Shown here piece after piece: positions 49,401-59,657 of a stretch of 64,000 nt of DNA. The position numbers and the translations under genes are program-made. Where the stretch lies: assembly GCA_009768925.2 (NCBI GenBank), contig VHIT02000016.1, positions 88,232 through 152,231 on the forward strand, given 5' to 3'. The stretch is from Cryptosporidium bovis. Taxonomy: Eukaryota; Apicomplexa; Conoidasida; Eucoccidiorida; Cryptosporidiidae. How positions within the stretch are numbered: position 1 is the first letter of the stretch; the number at the start of each line of letters is the position of its first letter. The notes below the pieces were generated by a model. It was not told the origin of the DNA. It ran no database searches and saw nothing but the letters and a program-made list of their open reading frames with translations.

Positions 49401-50699
49401 ATGAACACAATCAGTCATAAACAAAGTGATAAGGATGAGAATTTATACTCTTCTGTCAATCTAGGCAGATATAAAAGTGAGGAATCTATATTGTCTAGTA
49501 AGGATAATCATCACTTAAGTGGGAGGCATACAAATTATTACGATTGTCACAATGTAGATCGTAATAATGGAACTCAGATATATAAATATTTAGTAAATAA
49601 TTCTGACCTTGGTACCCAGGAGTATCAAACAAACGAAATTTACTCTTGTATGGAACCAATATTATTTGATAAGAACAAAAACCATATAACCGTATTGGTT
49701 ACGGGCGCAACTGGATTTATTGCTGCTCATATAGTTGAAAGATTATTACTCAGAGGTTACAAAGTACGTGCAACAACCAGAACTAAGAGCAGTCCAAATT
49801 GTGTTCAGTTACTTAATTTTCCTTATGCTTCGGAGAACTTGATGTTAATTGAGGCTGATATACTTGATTGTGATTCATGGGAAAGCATTGTAAAAGGTTG
49901 TAATATTGTAATCCACTGTGCGTCACCATATAAAATGGATTGTAATGATCCATATGAAATAATTAACCCTGCTGTTTTAGGAACTAAAAATGTCATAAGT
50001 GCCTGCTGCATGTGTGAAGATGTTCAAACAGTAGTTGTTACTTCTTCCATTGCTGCTATAGTAGGATCATATATAGATGGAAAGGTATACTCAGAAATAG
50101 ATTGGAATAATGACTGTGATCCAAAACTACAACCATATCTTTTTAGCAAGGTAGAGGCGGAAAAAATCGCTAACAGAGTTATCGATGAGCGCAAGCCATC
50201 TTTGAATCTTTTGGTGGTAAATCCAGGGATGGTAATTGGCCCATCTTATCGCGATGATATTAATCAGTCAGTTCAGTGGATATACGATATGATAACTGGA
50301 AAAATACCTTTAACTATAGATTTGCAGTCGGGTTGGGTCGATGTTCGTGATGTCGCGGAAATACACATAAGACTTTTTGAATCAGAAAATGTCTCTGGAA
50401 GGTACATTTGTATTGAAGGTATGTACACACTTAACGAGATATCCAAAATAATAAGAACCCAATCACCTCACTTAAACTCCCCTACACGTAACCTTCCCTC
50501 CTTTATTGCCAAGCTAATATTACCGATGTTTACTTCTAAAAATGTTAGGGAGTTTTTAAAATCCTCTCTCGGGAAAAGAATACTTATTAGTAAAGGAAGG
50601 GTCCATTCACAGTTCCCAAGTTACAAATTCTTGCCAATAAGTGAATCCCTCAGGGATACATGTACAGACCTAATAAATAGATTCGGGGTAAAAAAGTAA
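49401..50699 (+). CDS. NAD(P)-dependent extended short-chain dehydrogenase (dihydroflavonol/cinnamoyl-CoA reductase type)
   Basis: A Rossmann-fold oxidoreductase of the extended SDR family. The dinucleotide motif TGATGFIAAH starts at Thr101, followed by the charged loop ATTRTKSSP, the DILDCDSW segment, a HCASPY strand-turn, VVVTSSIAAIVGSY with the catalytic Ser, and the active-site YLFSK (Tyr-x3-Lys). ERGKPSL-type and NPGMVIGPS motifs complete the DFR/CCR pattern. The first 95 residues are a polar Ser/Asn/Asp-rich extension not seen in bacterial or plant relatives and without a signal peptide. The physiological substrate in a parasite is unknown; a role in carbonyl detoxification or lipid-derived aldehyde reduction is conceivable. 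The start is the first ATG; a shorter product from a later ATG (near 49651) is possible. Confidence 0.85.
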   Translation: MNTISHKQSDKDENLYSSVNLGRYKSEESILSSKDNHHLSGRHTNYYDCHNVDRNNGTQIYKYLVNNSDLGTQEYQTNEIYSCMEPILFDKNKNHITVLVTGATGFIAAHIVERLLLRGYKVRATTRTKSSPNCVQLLNFPYASENLMLIEADILDCDSWESIVKGCNIVIHCASPYKMDCNDPYEIINPAVLGTKNVISACCMCEDVQTVVVTSSIAAIVGSYIDGKVYSEIDWNNDCDPKLQPYLFSKVEAEKIANRVIDERKPSLNLLVVNPGMVIGPSYRDDINQSVQWIYDMITGKIPLTIDLQSGWVDVRDVAEIHIRLFESENVSGRYICIEGMYTLNEISKIIRTQSPHLNSPTRNLPSFIAKLILPMFTSKNVREFLKSSLGKRILISKGRVHSQFPSYKFLPISESLRDTCTDLINRFGVKK

Positions 50700-50748
50700 T
50701 AGGTTAATCTTAGGGGCTAAAAACTCAAGTTCGATTAAAGTGACAGTT

Positions 50749-51837
50749 CTAAAGTCCTCTACCTTCCAAGCTAACTCTCATAGCGTGCTTTGTTCTATTT
50801 CTACCTTTTTTACTCATAATTCCCATTTGTTTCTCAACAGAGGCCTGAATATCTGTTTGTATGCTAGATTCGTCGTTTTGAGGTGTGATCCTAAAGTGAT
50901 ATCCTGTTGTTATTGGTATTCGTGCAGTTCTAGGTTCAACATGTAGGGCGCTGTTTTCAGGTTTACTTTCCTTTAATCTATAATCAAATTCCTTATTTAG
51001 TGGTGAAACGGAACCACCGTTGAACTCAACAGACTCACTATGTTTGGTTTTAGATATTAATTTCATCCAACGCTGGATAAGTGACCTAATCATTTGCCTA
51101 TTTTCATGTATTTCGGCAGGATTCTTCCAAAGTTCACAAACAACCTTCCCAATTTCTGTAGAAATTATGTCTTCTTCAGTAAGAGGCATGTTACATATCA
51201 ATTTCAAAATGCTGCTCCTTATCGAAAGGTTAGGTAGTGTTCCATCGCTAAAGGGTTTGAGCCAACGGCATAAAACGTCAACAATTCCTTCTGAAATGAA
51301 AAATGTGGTCCAGTTGCTCATTGAAGCCTTTTCACACACTTCATCCACCATTTTAAGTTTAAACATTGCTTTTTTTCCATCTTGGTATGCTTTCTCATCA
51401 TCAGATGCAGCTTCATTCATTCTCTGAATGAAATTCCTAACTTTATCTCGTATTTCAATTTCTGAAATTTGCCTCCCTAAATTATTTTTACGTCTATTCA
51501 CTCCAAATTTCTTAGAAACACCTTTAATTTTGTTAGTATCATCATCACTTGAGCTTATACCACCTTCAACGGGAATAATGTCGTCTTCATCAAATTCCGA
51601 GGATTCATCATTAACAAGGAATTCATCAAGTTGTGCTTTATTTTCATTGGACAATGGGTTCTTCACAATGGTGGGTGCATTTATATCGGTTTTTTGTTTC
51701 TTTTTTTTTACTCCCAAACGAGTATCACTATAATGTAAGAAACCATCTCTTTTGGTTTCAGAATAACTTTCTTCAAAGTTAAAATCTGAACTTGACTTTA
51801 AATCGGGCTCTTTATAAGTGGTATTTTCCTTGTCCAT
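50749..51837 (-). CDS. IWS1/Spn1 transcription elongation factor
   Basis: IWS1/Spn1 partners Spt6 in Pol II elongation, chromatin assembly and mRNA export. The ATG at 51837 gives 362 residues. The first 115 residues are acidic and disordered, and then comes a TFIIS N-terminal-like domain: VRNFIQRMNEAASDDEKAY, AMFKLKMVDEVCEKASMSNW, FFISEGIVDVLCRWLKPFSD, GTLPNLSIRSSILKLICNMP and SLIQRWMKLISKT. This fold is the Spt6-binding core of the family. The tail is polar. The frame starts one codon earlier with GTG, which I ignore. The gene is convergent with the reductase (49 bp) and divergent from MATH-BTB (196 bp gap with a CGCGCCAG site at 51965-51972). Confidence 0.92.
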   Translation of the reverse strand: MDKENTTYKEPDLKSSSDFNFEESYSETKRDGFLHYSDTRLGVKKKKQKTDINAPTIVKNPLSNENKAQLDEFLVNDESSEFDEDDIIPVEGGISSSDDDTNKIKGVSKKFGVNRRKNNLGRQISEIEIRDKVRNFIQRMNEAASDDEKAYQDGKKAMFKLKMVDEVCEKASMSNWTTFFISEGIVDVLCRWLKPFSDGTLPNLSIRSSILKLICNMPLTEEDIISTEIGKVVCELWKNPAEIHENRQMIRSLIQRWMKLISKTKHSESVEFNGGSVSPLNKEFDYRLKESKPENSALHVEPRTARIPITTGYHFRITPQNDESSIQTDIQASVEKQMGIMSKKGRNRTKHAMRVSLEGRGL

Positions 51838-52033
51838 CACACAAAAGTATGATATATACGTTCATTAAAGGTATAATATGCTTAAATCTTCTTTGAAATC
51901 AAAAATAATTTAAACGATTATGAGCAATGTACCTTTCTATTTCTCTTGGTTACATTAAGCTAAACGCGCCAGACGCTTAGAAAAAAACAGTTGTTAAATA
52001 ATTACCTAGAGAATATAAAATATAGGAACATCT

Positions 52034-53299
52034 ATGGTCAGGTGTACTACTACGAGAATTAATGCTGATACAATTGAATACATTTGGATAATTGATGATT
52101 TTCCCCTACTTAGAACTCTTTCTCTTAAACATGCTCTTCCAAATAAGGACCGAATTTTTAGTCCAAATTTTGGTAATGATAAAGCAGGTACCTGGTTCCT
52201 TGCGTTGTTTCCGTCTGGAGTAAACTGTGACGGTAAATTTTTATCAATATATCTATACACATCTTCTGAAAACGATAAGGTCGCATCATTCGAAGTATCT
52301 ATTCTCGACAAGTCACTTAGTAATATCGATGGTTCAACCATTTCAACTTCGCAGCCGCGTGTATTTTGCACGGAAAACCCCAGCTGGGGTTGGGAGGACT
52401 ATATGAAAATAACATACATGGGTGATCTTGAAACAAGCGAAACTGAAAGCCAGAATATATATGAGACATCTATTCATTCCTTCCCATCTCCTTTTGATCT
52501 TGATTCAAGTACAACTATTTCCCAGTTGGAAACATCAAGTACTGTAGAAAATGAATTTGACACACAAATAAGGAATCCTTGTCGGTCATACAACAACAGT
52601 TCAGAAAGTGATTGTTATTTTAATTGGAATAGAACAATACTGAAGTATTTTGTATTCGATGGAATGATACGATTTAGAGTTGTTATTAAATCGTTCTATG
52701 AATTGAATCACACTGAAGAGGGGTTTATTGGGATTTACAACAAACAGGAAAAAGAGATTACACAGAACTTGCGTCTAGCCAAAGATTTCTCAAACTTTTC
52801 ACTTAGTTGTTCAGAGTCTTCAACGGAAATAATATCGATAATTTGTGGTGAAAAGTGCTTTAAAATACCCAAGTTTACACTTGCAGCAAGGTCTGAGTAC
52901 TTTAGAAAAATATTCGACTCTAATTTTTCCGATTCGAAAAACACAGAATTCATAATACCTTCGTGTGAAGCAACTCCATATACAGTTAAAAATATGTTAG
53001 ATTTTATTTCTATTGGTGACTGTGAACTACTTAATACTGACTTTAAAAAAAAACAGAGTGAATTCATTAGACTTTTTGAGTTTTCAGACAGATATGGAGT
53101 GATTTCGCTATGTGAAGCATGTGTTCCGATAATAATTGACAATATAAACACAGAATCAATATGGGAGGTAATTATTTCTGCAAAAAGGTGCAACTCGAAT
53201 ACCATTCTTAAAGCTGCGGAGAATTTTATAAAAAGCAAGGCAGACATTTCCACACTTGCTTCCTCTCTAATCAATCATTTGGCTAAAACATCATTTTGA
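52034..53299 (+). CDS. MATH-BTB protein (SPOP-like)
   Basis: A 421-residue protein with an N-terminal MATH-like domain (about 12-110, IEYIWIIDDFPLL, FSPNFGNDKAGTWFLALFPSG, FLSIYLYTSS) and a C-terminal BTB/POZ domain (about 265-380, SIICGEKCFKIPKFTLAARSE with YFRKIFDSNFSDS, and MLDFISIGDCELL). This is the layout of SPOP-type adaptors, which use MATH to bind substrates and BTB to bind cullin-3 for ubiquitination. The MATH domain has a long Ser/Thr-rich insertion before its last strands (about 130-200). A short 3-box-like helical end (TILKAAENFIKSKADIS) follows the BTB. Target and cullin are not known. The start is the first ATG after the divergent promoter shared with IWS1. Confidence 0.87.
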   Translation: MVRCTTTRINADTIEYIWIIDDFPLLRTLSLKHALPNKDRIFSPNFGNDKAGTWFLALFPSGVNCDGKFLSIYLYTSSENDKVASFEVSILDKSLSNIDGSTISTSQPRVFCTENPSWGWEDYMKITYMGDLETSETESQNIYETSIHSFPSPFDLDSSTTISQLETSSTVENEFDTQIRNPCRSYNNSSESDCYFNWNRTILKYFVFDGMIRFRVVIKSFYELNHTEEGFIGIYNKQEKEITQNLRLAKDFSNFSLSCSESSTEIISIICGEKCFKIPKFTLAARSEYFRKIFDSNFSDSKNTEFIIPSCEATPYTVKNMLDFISIGDCELLNTDFKKKQSEFIRLFEFSDRYGVISLCEACVPIIIDNINTESIWEVIISAKRCNSNTILKAAENFIKSKADISTLASSLINHLAKTSF

Positions 53300-53459
53300 T
53301 TGAATTGTCTTTGAATCAATATTTTAACTTAAAAAAATGGTAGATTCACATCTAAGCTTTTTTTTTGGAAGGAAAGTTGTATTAGAATACGGTCTCTAGA
53401 GGTCAATATGATCTTTGAAATCTTGTTTAGTACGCCGTTAACAACTATGAAAAATTTGT

Positions 53460-55682
53460 CTATAAATTTTCAATATGCTTGACAAAGTTGTTTATTTCAA
53501 TATTTTTAGAGTCGATATAAGACCACAAGATCTGCGTATTTTTTATTTCCACATTTCTTGCGTTATTTTTGCAACTTTCGTACTTTCCAGATAATAACTC
53601 TTTGAATACTTCTTGTTCTGATTCATTTGACTTGAAGTAAATGCTGAGACTTCTGTAAGTAATTACAGTGCTTTCATGTGAGAAGTAGTATTGAACAACG
53701 TAAAATTTGCCTTTTGGATTAATAAAATTGATTTCTGGCTCAAATGTCTTTATTGAGTTTCCAAAAAACTGGCAATTCTTACCACCTATTGATTCTCTCA
53801 ATTTTTCAATTGCTATGAATAAATCAAAGACGCCAACGGTCTCCAATTCCAATGAAAATGATAATTTAAATAACGATGATTCTAGGAACGGGTTTTTTTT
53901 TTGTGAAATAATGCTTTTTTTTTCTTGAATTGTTTTTGTAAAAAATGTTAATTCCGGCTCAAAATTTGAATGTTCAAGATTGGACCATATATGCGAACTA
54001 ATAATAAAGAAATATAACTGACTTTTTGTCAGTAAAAACGAAAAAAAGGTACTGTTTTCTCTGAAAATATAAACAAAAACACAACTTGGTCCGGCTTTGT
54101 TAATTAGTTTTGAAATATGTTTATAAGAATTGATTTTTATATCAAAAAAGTCAACATCCGGATTGATTTCACTTAAAATCGAAGTTTCATTTACTGGACA
54201 ATTTGGAATATAAGTATCTAGTTTTTTCAGCATGAAGAAAATGGAGTCACAATATATGTGAGATGAATAGTTTATATATTTATCCGTTGGTATGGTTACA
54301 AAAGAACCATTGTGTGGGCAAAAAGTAGGAATTTTTAAGTTCGAATTAACAAATGAAGCTAAATTCAGCATTCCTTGTCTCTCTCCATGAATAAACGCAA
54401 TACTTTGTGGTTCTAGATGTGAAATAAGTGACTGAATTCCAATAGAGTCTGCATGTGAGGAAAAGCTTAAATACTTAACAGTGCAGTTTACCTCGATACA
54501 TGTTGAAGGGTCCTTCTGATCAATGAAAACCTTCTTTGCACCAGATATGACTTTTGAACCTATTGTTCCAGGTACACAAAAACCTGGAATTATCGTTAAA
54601 TTATTCGAATCTGGTGCCCATAACCTAAATGCATGAAGTGAAAGACCTGTATGGAGCATACCTGGTGTAGCGAAAAGTACTGCTGGACCAGGAGTACTTA
54701 AAAGAGCTCTATCATACGGTAATACATGCGGAAAAGAAAATATGTTATCAATTAATGGTGTGTTTGTCCAATTTGTGAAAAGTTGATAGTAAGAATTAGC
54801 CTTTTCAGTCATTGATCCTCCGAAATAAATAGGGTACCTAAGTTGCATTCTTCTCCAGAATATTTCAAGTAAAATGCAAAGTTCTTGTGCCCTTCCAATT
54901 GCAAATACCGGAATAAGTACCTTTCCACCTCTTTTTAAACATGATAAAACAAGTTCACAGAATACTCTTTCTGTAGAGCGTCTAGATGGTCTTACGTAAG
55001 TTGCATATGTGCTTTCAGAAAGTAGCAAACTTGGTGATAATCTTGGTAATACTGCTGGTCCAAGATGCCTATCCCTAACCATATTGTAGTCGCCTGTGTA
55101 AACGATAGTTTCGTCACCAACTTTTACATGAAACATTGATGCACCTAATACATGCCCTGCATAATAGGGAGTAATTTCAATACCAGATATTTCTAGGGTC
55201 TGGTGAAGTTGAATTGTACTAATTTTCTCCATACAACTCCAAACATCACCTATTGAAAAAAAACCATATTCACTTGTGTTGGAGTTTTCTGTATTGCATA
55301 TTTTAGAGCTTTGATTCGACTTTTGAATTAATAATTTTTGTTCCATTATTTTGCTGTAGTCGGACAGCAAAACAGAGGAAACGGACTTAGTAGGGTATGT
55401 CATTATAATTGGACCTGAATAACCTATTTTTTCAGTGAAATAAGGAAGTGCACCACAATGGTCAAGGTGATAATGTGAAATTATAACTAAGTCTATTATG
55501 CTATTGATGATTGTTGGATTTAATTGAGCACTAATAAGTGAAAAATCAGGATATTTCCTCTCATCTTTGTACCCCATATGCATTCCACAATCAAACATGA
55601 CAACCTTAGAGCCTATCTTTATTAATATACATGATCTTCCAACATCCTGACCAGCTCCAAGTGGAATTACTGAAATCGGCAT
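53460..55682 (-). CDS. INTS11: Integrator subunit 11-like beta-CASP nuclease
   Basis: A metallo-beta-lactamase/beta-CASP RNA endonuclease. The N-terminus PISVIPLGAGQDVGRSCIL and FDCGMHMGYKDERKYPDF match INTS11 rather than CPSF73 (which has MLDCGIHPG without the Y-x-D-x-R). The zinc motif HYHLDH is at 70-75, later YAGHVLGASM and YTGDYNM give the remaining ligands, and the beta-CASP region has ESTYAT, GRAQELC and SFSSHADS. All metal ligands are intact, so an active enzyme is predicted, cleaving snRNA or nascent transcripts. The last 270 residues are divergent. The 740-residue length is larger than human INTS11 (600). Its start is 77 bp from the topoisomerase III start, on the other strand. Confidence 0.9.
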   Translation of the reverse strand: MPISVIPLGAGQDVGRSCILIKIGSKVVMFDCGMHMGYKDERKYPDFSLISAQLNPTIINSIIDLVIISHYHLDHCGALPYFTEKIGYSGPIIMTYPTKSVSSVLLSDYSKIMEQKLLIQKSNQSSKICNTENSNTSEYGFFSIGDVWSCMEKISTIQLHQTLEISGIEITPYYAGHVLGASMFHVKVGDETIVYTGDYNMVRDRHLGPAVLPRLSPSLLLSESTYATYVRPSRRSTERVFCELVLSCLKRGGKVLIPVFAIGRAQELCILLEIFWRRMQLRYPIYFGGSMTEKANSYYQLFTNWTNTPLIDNIFSFPHVLPYDRALLSTPGPAVLFATPGMLHTGLSLHAFRLWAPDSNNLTIIPGFCVPGTIGSKVISGAKKVFIDQKDPSTCIEVNCTVKYLSFSSHADSIGIQSLISHLEPQSIAFIHGERQGMLNLASFVNSNLKIPTFCPHNGSFVTIPTDKYINYSSHIYCDSIFFMLKKLDTYIPNCPVNETSILSEINPDVDFFDIKINSYKHISKLINKAGPSCVFVYIFRENSTFFSFLLTKSQLYFFIISSHIWSNLEHSNFEPELTFFTKTIQEKKSIISQKKNPFLESSLFKLSFSLELETVGVFDLFIAIEKLRESIGGKNCQFFGNSIKTFEPEINFINPKGKFYVVQYYFSHESTVITYRSLSIYFKSNESEQEVFKELLSGKYESCKNNARNVEIKNTQILWSYIDSKNIEINNFVKHIENL

Positions 55683-55759
55683 TGTTGCTGAAAAAAATGC
55701 TCTCAGTTACCGCAAAGATTTGACAAAACTATACAAAGTATATAAATGAAAAATAAAAT

Positions 55760-58229
55760 ATGTTATTCAAAAAGCAAAAAAATGGGTCAAATAAAGAATT
55801 ATATATCGATAAAGGCTTGATTTCGGAGAAAAAACAAAGAATCTCAAGAAATATAAGTACTATAAACGATGGAAAAGACGTAATATTGTGTGTAGCAGAA
55901 AAAAATTCTGTTTCTAAAGAAATATCTAGTTTCCTTTGCCCACAATGGACATCACCCATAAATTTAATTAGTAAAAGCAAAACAAATCCAGTGTTGGCGT
56001 TTCCTTACACTTTTTTTGGTAAAGAATGTAATATGGTAGTTACGTCTGTAAGAGGGCATATAAAAAATCTTGAATTTGAGCCAAAGTTTTCGAATTGGAA
56101 CACGGTTGATCCTGCAATATTACTTGATCTTTCAACCCCTGTCGTTAACTCCGTCGTTCCTGATTGCAGTGATATTGCAGATAACCTTAAATTTTATGCT
56201 AAAGTTTCAAAGTACTTGATTCTTTGGCTAGATTGTGACAGAGAGGGAGAAAACATAGCATTCGAAGTTATTAGTATCTGCATGACTTCAAACCAAAATC
56301 TAAAAATATTTAGGGCTCACTTTTCTGCTTTAACCAAAAATGACATACTAAATGCAATTGAAAATTTGCGAGCACCTGATAGAGCACTAAGTGATTCTGT
56401 TGAGGCGAGAAGAGAGATTGATCTTAGAGTTGGCTCATCATTTACAAGATTCTTGACCTTGAGATACAAAAAAATTTTTCCAATTCCTGAGCAGACTTTA
56501 AGTTATGGAACATGTCAATTCCCTACTTTGGGATTTGTTGTGAATAGATATAACAAAATGATTAATTTCATTAGAGAAAGTGAGTGGACAATAATTCTGA
56601 ACATTAATCTTAATATTCAAAAGAATAATTTAAATACAAACAAATTAAAGTTCGATTGGGAAAGGGGTAAACTTTTCGACCGTCTTTTTGTATTTATTAT
56701 TTACGAAATTTGCCTTGAAGATCAAAGATTATTCATAACAAATATTTCCAAGAAGGATTCAAAGAAACACAAACCACTACCATTAAATACAGTCGAAATG
56801 ACGAAAATCGCCTCGAAAAAATTGAAGTTATCCCCTCACAAATGCCTTAAAATAGCAGAGGAGCTTTACCAAAAGGGCTTTATTTCATATCCTAGAACAG
56901 AAACAAACTTTTTTTCTAAAAATATTGACCTAATAAAATACGTTGGCGAGCTATCACAAAATAGCGTTTTTGGAAATTATGCCACGGAATTAATAGATCT
57001 AAACAGGTTCATGGAGCCAAGAAAAGGCAATAAGGACGATGGATCACACCCTCCAATTCATCCTGTGAAAAATCTAGAGAAAAATAATGCAGCATCTAGC
57101 GATGAATGGCTACTATATGAACTAATATCACGCCATTTTTTGGCCACTTGCTCAAAAGATGCTGTTTTACTCGAAACAAATGCAACTGCGTGCATTTCAG
57201 ACGAAATATTTCATACAAAAGGGGTGGTAAGTTTGATTATTTATTTTTGAAACAAATTAATACTTTTAGGAATTGATTGAGATGAATTGGTTAGATATAT
57301 ACTCACCGTACGAGAAAGTTGCGATAAAAAGGTTACCTGAATTGGAATTAGGTGAATTAATTGCACCATTTGAATTGGTTATTCAAGAAGGGAGTACAGA
57401 ACCACCTTCGTTACTTTCAGAGTCTGAGTTAATAGACTTAATGGATAAAAATGGAATAGGAACAGATGCAACCATGCATGAACACATAGAAAGAATTCAT
57501 TCTAGGCAATATGTTAGAAAGGATAGAAAAATGTTACTTTCTCCAACTGCTCTGGGATATGCACTCTTCAATGGATTTGAATTAATATCAGATCAAATGA
57601 AGAACTACAGAAAAATGGACAAAATTAGTAGAGAATTTGATTTCCTAAATAATTCATTCTGCCACAGTTTGATGCACTTCCACATTAGGCAGATGATTGA
57701 AAATTCAGTATCAAGAATTTCAAAAGGAGAGTGTACAAGAAGCCATATCGTAGAAGGTGTTGTAGCTTTTATGAGGCACATATACACATTTATGTTAGAA
57801 TATATCGAAAAATTGGATTTGTCTCTAAGCTCATTTTTTCCAAAATGGGATTATTCACTAGTAAAAGAGAATGGGAGTTTAATTCAAAGAAGGATTTCAG
57901 AATGTGGCTTTTGCAGATCAAGCATTGATCTGTTTGAAATTAAAAGAACATCCAGTGGATTACCACCACTGAGTGAAAAAGGTAGAGAGAAGGTCTACAT
58001 TTCAAGAGAGGTGAGAATGGGTGTTTGTACCGGTCAAAAACACAACAAATGCAAGATTCCACTCAATATTCCTACTTTGGGAAAAATAGATATTTCAAAT
58101 ATTAGATGTCAATACTGTAAATTCAATGTTTTAAAAATACATAATGTGAATACAAAAAGAGTCCATTATACTTGTCCGTATTGCATAAACTTTTCGTACA
58201 GTTGTTACCAGTACCAAAAATTACAATAA
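55760..58229 (+). CDS. DNA topoisomerase III (type IA), 2 exons
   Basis: Type IA topoisomerase of the TOP3 group, which relaxes single-strand crossings and dissolves recombination intermediates together with RecQ/RMI. Exons 55760-57226 and 57270-58229 (43-nt intron) give 808 residues. Seen: the TOPRIM domain with VILCVAEKNSVSKEIS and LWLDCDREGENIAFEV (acidic DxDxE-type pattern), SVEARREIDLRVGSSFTRFLT, YGTCQFPTLGFVV and the catalytic block GFISYPRTETNFF with Tyr377. The end holds Cys pairs (CGFCRSS; CQYCK; CPYC) that form zinc ribbons like TOP3-alpha. The first 40 residues are basic and Asn-rich; the true start could be a little later. It shares a 77-bp divergent promoter with INTS11. Confidence 0.93.
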
Positions 58230-58331
58230 TTCCTTCAAAAAATTATGTTTTCGATTGTAGAGCTTTATTCTCAATTTTACAGATACTTAATAGGTCGAAT
58301 AAGTAGTTTATCATAGCAAAGTTGAAATAAA

Positions 58332-58340
58332 GCGCGAAAA
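58332..58340. promoter_or_regulatory. GCGCGAAAA element, E2F-like consensus
   Basis: GCGCGAAAA is the reverse complement of TTTTCGCGC, the canonical E2F site form. It lies about 55 bases before the ATG of the NOP4-like gene. A similar GCGCGAA is at 49328-49334, upstream of the reductase gene. Regulation by an E2F/DP protein is inferred. Confidence 0.35.
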
Positions 58341-58394
58341 GAAGTTTTGCGGTCCATTTTTATCAGAAGTAGTGATTTTAATAAAACAGAGAAA

Positions 58395-59537
58395 ATGTCA
58401 AAAATGGACGACACTATTGAAGGGAAAACGGTGTTTTTGAGAAATGTCCCATTCGAAATATCTGAAAATGATTTGAAGAAGTTAATTGAAACGAAATTCG
58501 GTGAGGTCGAATACGTTAAAATTGTTGTTTCTAGGATTACAAAACTTCCCAAAGGAGTTGCCTTTGTTAAATTTCGAGACAAGGACTCTGTGGAAAAAAT
58601 GTTATCTAATGAAAAAAAAGCCAATGAGTACTTTGAAAATAATGTACTCAGGACAAAATTGGACGTAAGAAAAGATGTAAAATATATGAAAACACTGTTA
58701 ATCCCACCAGACCTTGGAATTCAGTTCAATGGTAGGAGGATTTATGCGCACCTGGCTCTAAGTAAGAGTGAAGCTGAATCAATTGAAAGGAAAAAACACA
58801 GCATTGGCAATGACCGCAAATTGGAAAGTGAATTTGAATTGATTAGGCAAGGTTTAATTTTGCCTGGAATGAAGGAGGCTGAGGGAATGAGTGAACACGA
58901 TTTAAAATTACGCGAGAATTCTTGGAAGGAGTTGAAATTTAAAATGAAAAACCCTAATTATGAGCTAAATAAATTGAGTTTGTGTATTAGAAACATACCA
59001 ACAAATATTAATCAGGGTCAACTTGGAAATATTATTTTCGATAAAATATCTAATTTAGAAACTGATTTTGTCAAGAAATTGGTTGCTGATATTATTTCCG
59101 AACTTGAGGAAAAGAATCTGTTAGAAAAAGACAGTTACACGGAAAATAATCGGATTTTATGCAGGTTAAGAAAATCCGTTAATTCTCCGAAAAAATCCAA
59201 ATCTGTTCTTAAGGGTTTGGTAAAAAAAGTTAGAATAATAAGAAAAAACCCTGACAAGACAAGTAAATCCATGGGATATGGCTTTGTTTATACGAATTCA
59301 TTTTTTCTTTCGAAGGCAATACTTAACACTTTAAATAATAACCCTTCTGTTTTCACCCCTGAAAAGAGACCTATAGTCGAATTTGCTATTGACGATAAAA
59401 GAGCGCTTTATTTACAGAAAAAGAACGAATTTAAGAAGAAAATGGATGGGAATTTTTGTAAATACTTAGATAAGGGTGAAAAAGTAACCAAAATGGGAAA
59501 AATTGGAAGAGGGAAGAGACAAAGGATGAAAAAGTGA
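58395..59537 (+). CDS. NOP4/RBM28-like nucleolar RNA-binding protein
   Basis: A two-RRM nucleolar protein for 60S ribosome assembly. The ATG at 58395 gives 380 residues, much shorter than human RBM28 (759) and yeast Nop4 (685). RRM 1 has KTVFLRNVPFEISENDLKKL and GVAFVKFRDKDSVEKML. The spacer shows RKDVKYMKTL and then ELIRQGLILPGMKEAEGMSEHD, equivalent to ARE-GLIRAGTKAAEGVS of RBM28. RRM 2 has LSLCIRNIPTNINQGQLGN and YGFVYTNSFFLSKAILNTLNNN with KRPIVEFAIDDKRAL, again RBM28-specific. The first pair of RRMs of the longer orthologues is absent, so this is a reduced version. The basic tail ends KGEKVTKMGKIGRGKRQRMKK. Confidence 0.87.
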   Translation: MSKMDDTIEGKTVFLRNVPFEISENDLKKLIETKFGEVEYVKIVVSRITKLPKGVAFVKFRDKDSVEKMLSNEKKANEYFENNVLRTKLDVRKDVKYMKTLLIPPDLGIQFNGRRIYAHLALSKSEAESIERKKHSIGNDRKLESEFELIRQGLILPGMKEAEGMSEHDLKLRENSWKELKFKMKNPNYELNKLSLCIRNIPTNINQGQLGNIIFDKISNLETDFVKKLVADIISELEEKNLLEKDSYTENNRILCRLRKSVNSPKKSKSVLKGLVKKVRIIRKNPDKTSKSMGYGFVYTNSFFLSKAILNTLNNNPSVFTPEKRPIVEFAIDDKRALYLQKKNEFKKKMDGNFCKYLDKGEKVTKMGKIGRGKRQRMKK

Positions 59538-59657
59538 CCTTTTTAATCACCTTCAAAGTTGTAATTTAGAATAGACAAGACTTTAATAGTGTGTGCTAAT
59601 CGTTAAGTTAGTTTTCAAACTCCACAACTCCATCAATAATGTTAGGTTATTTTAAAA

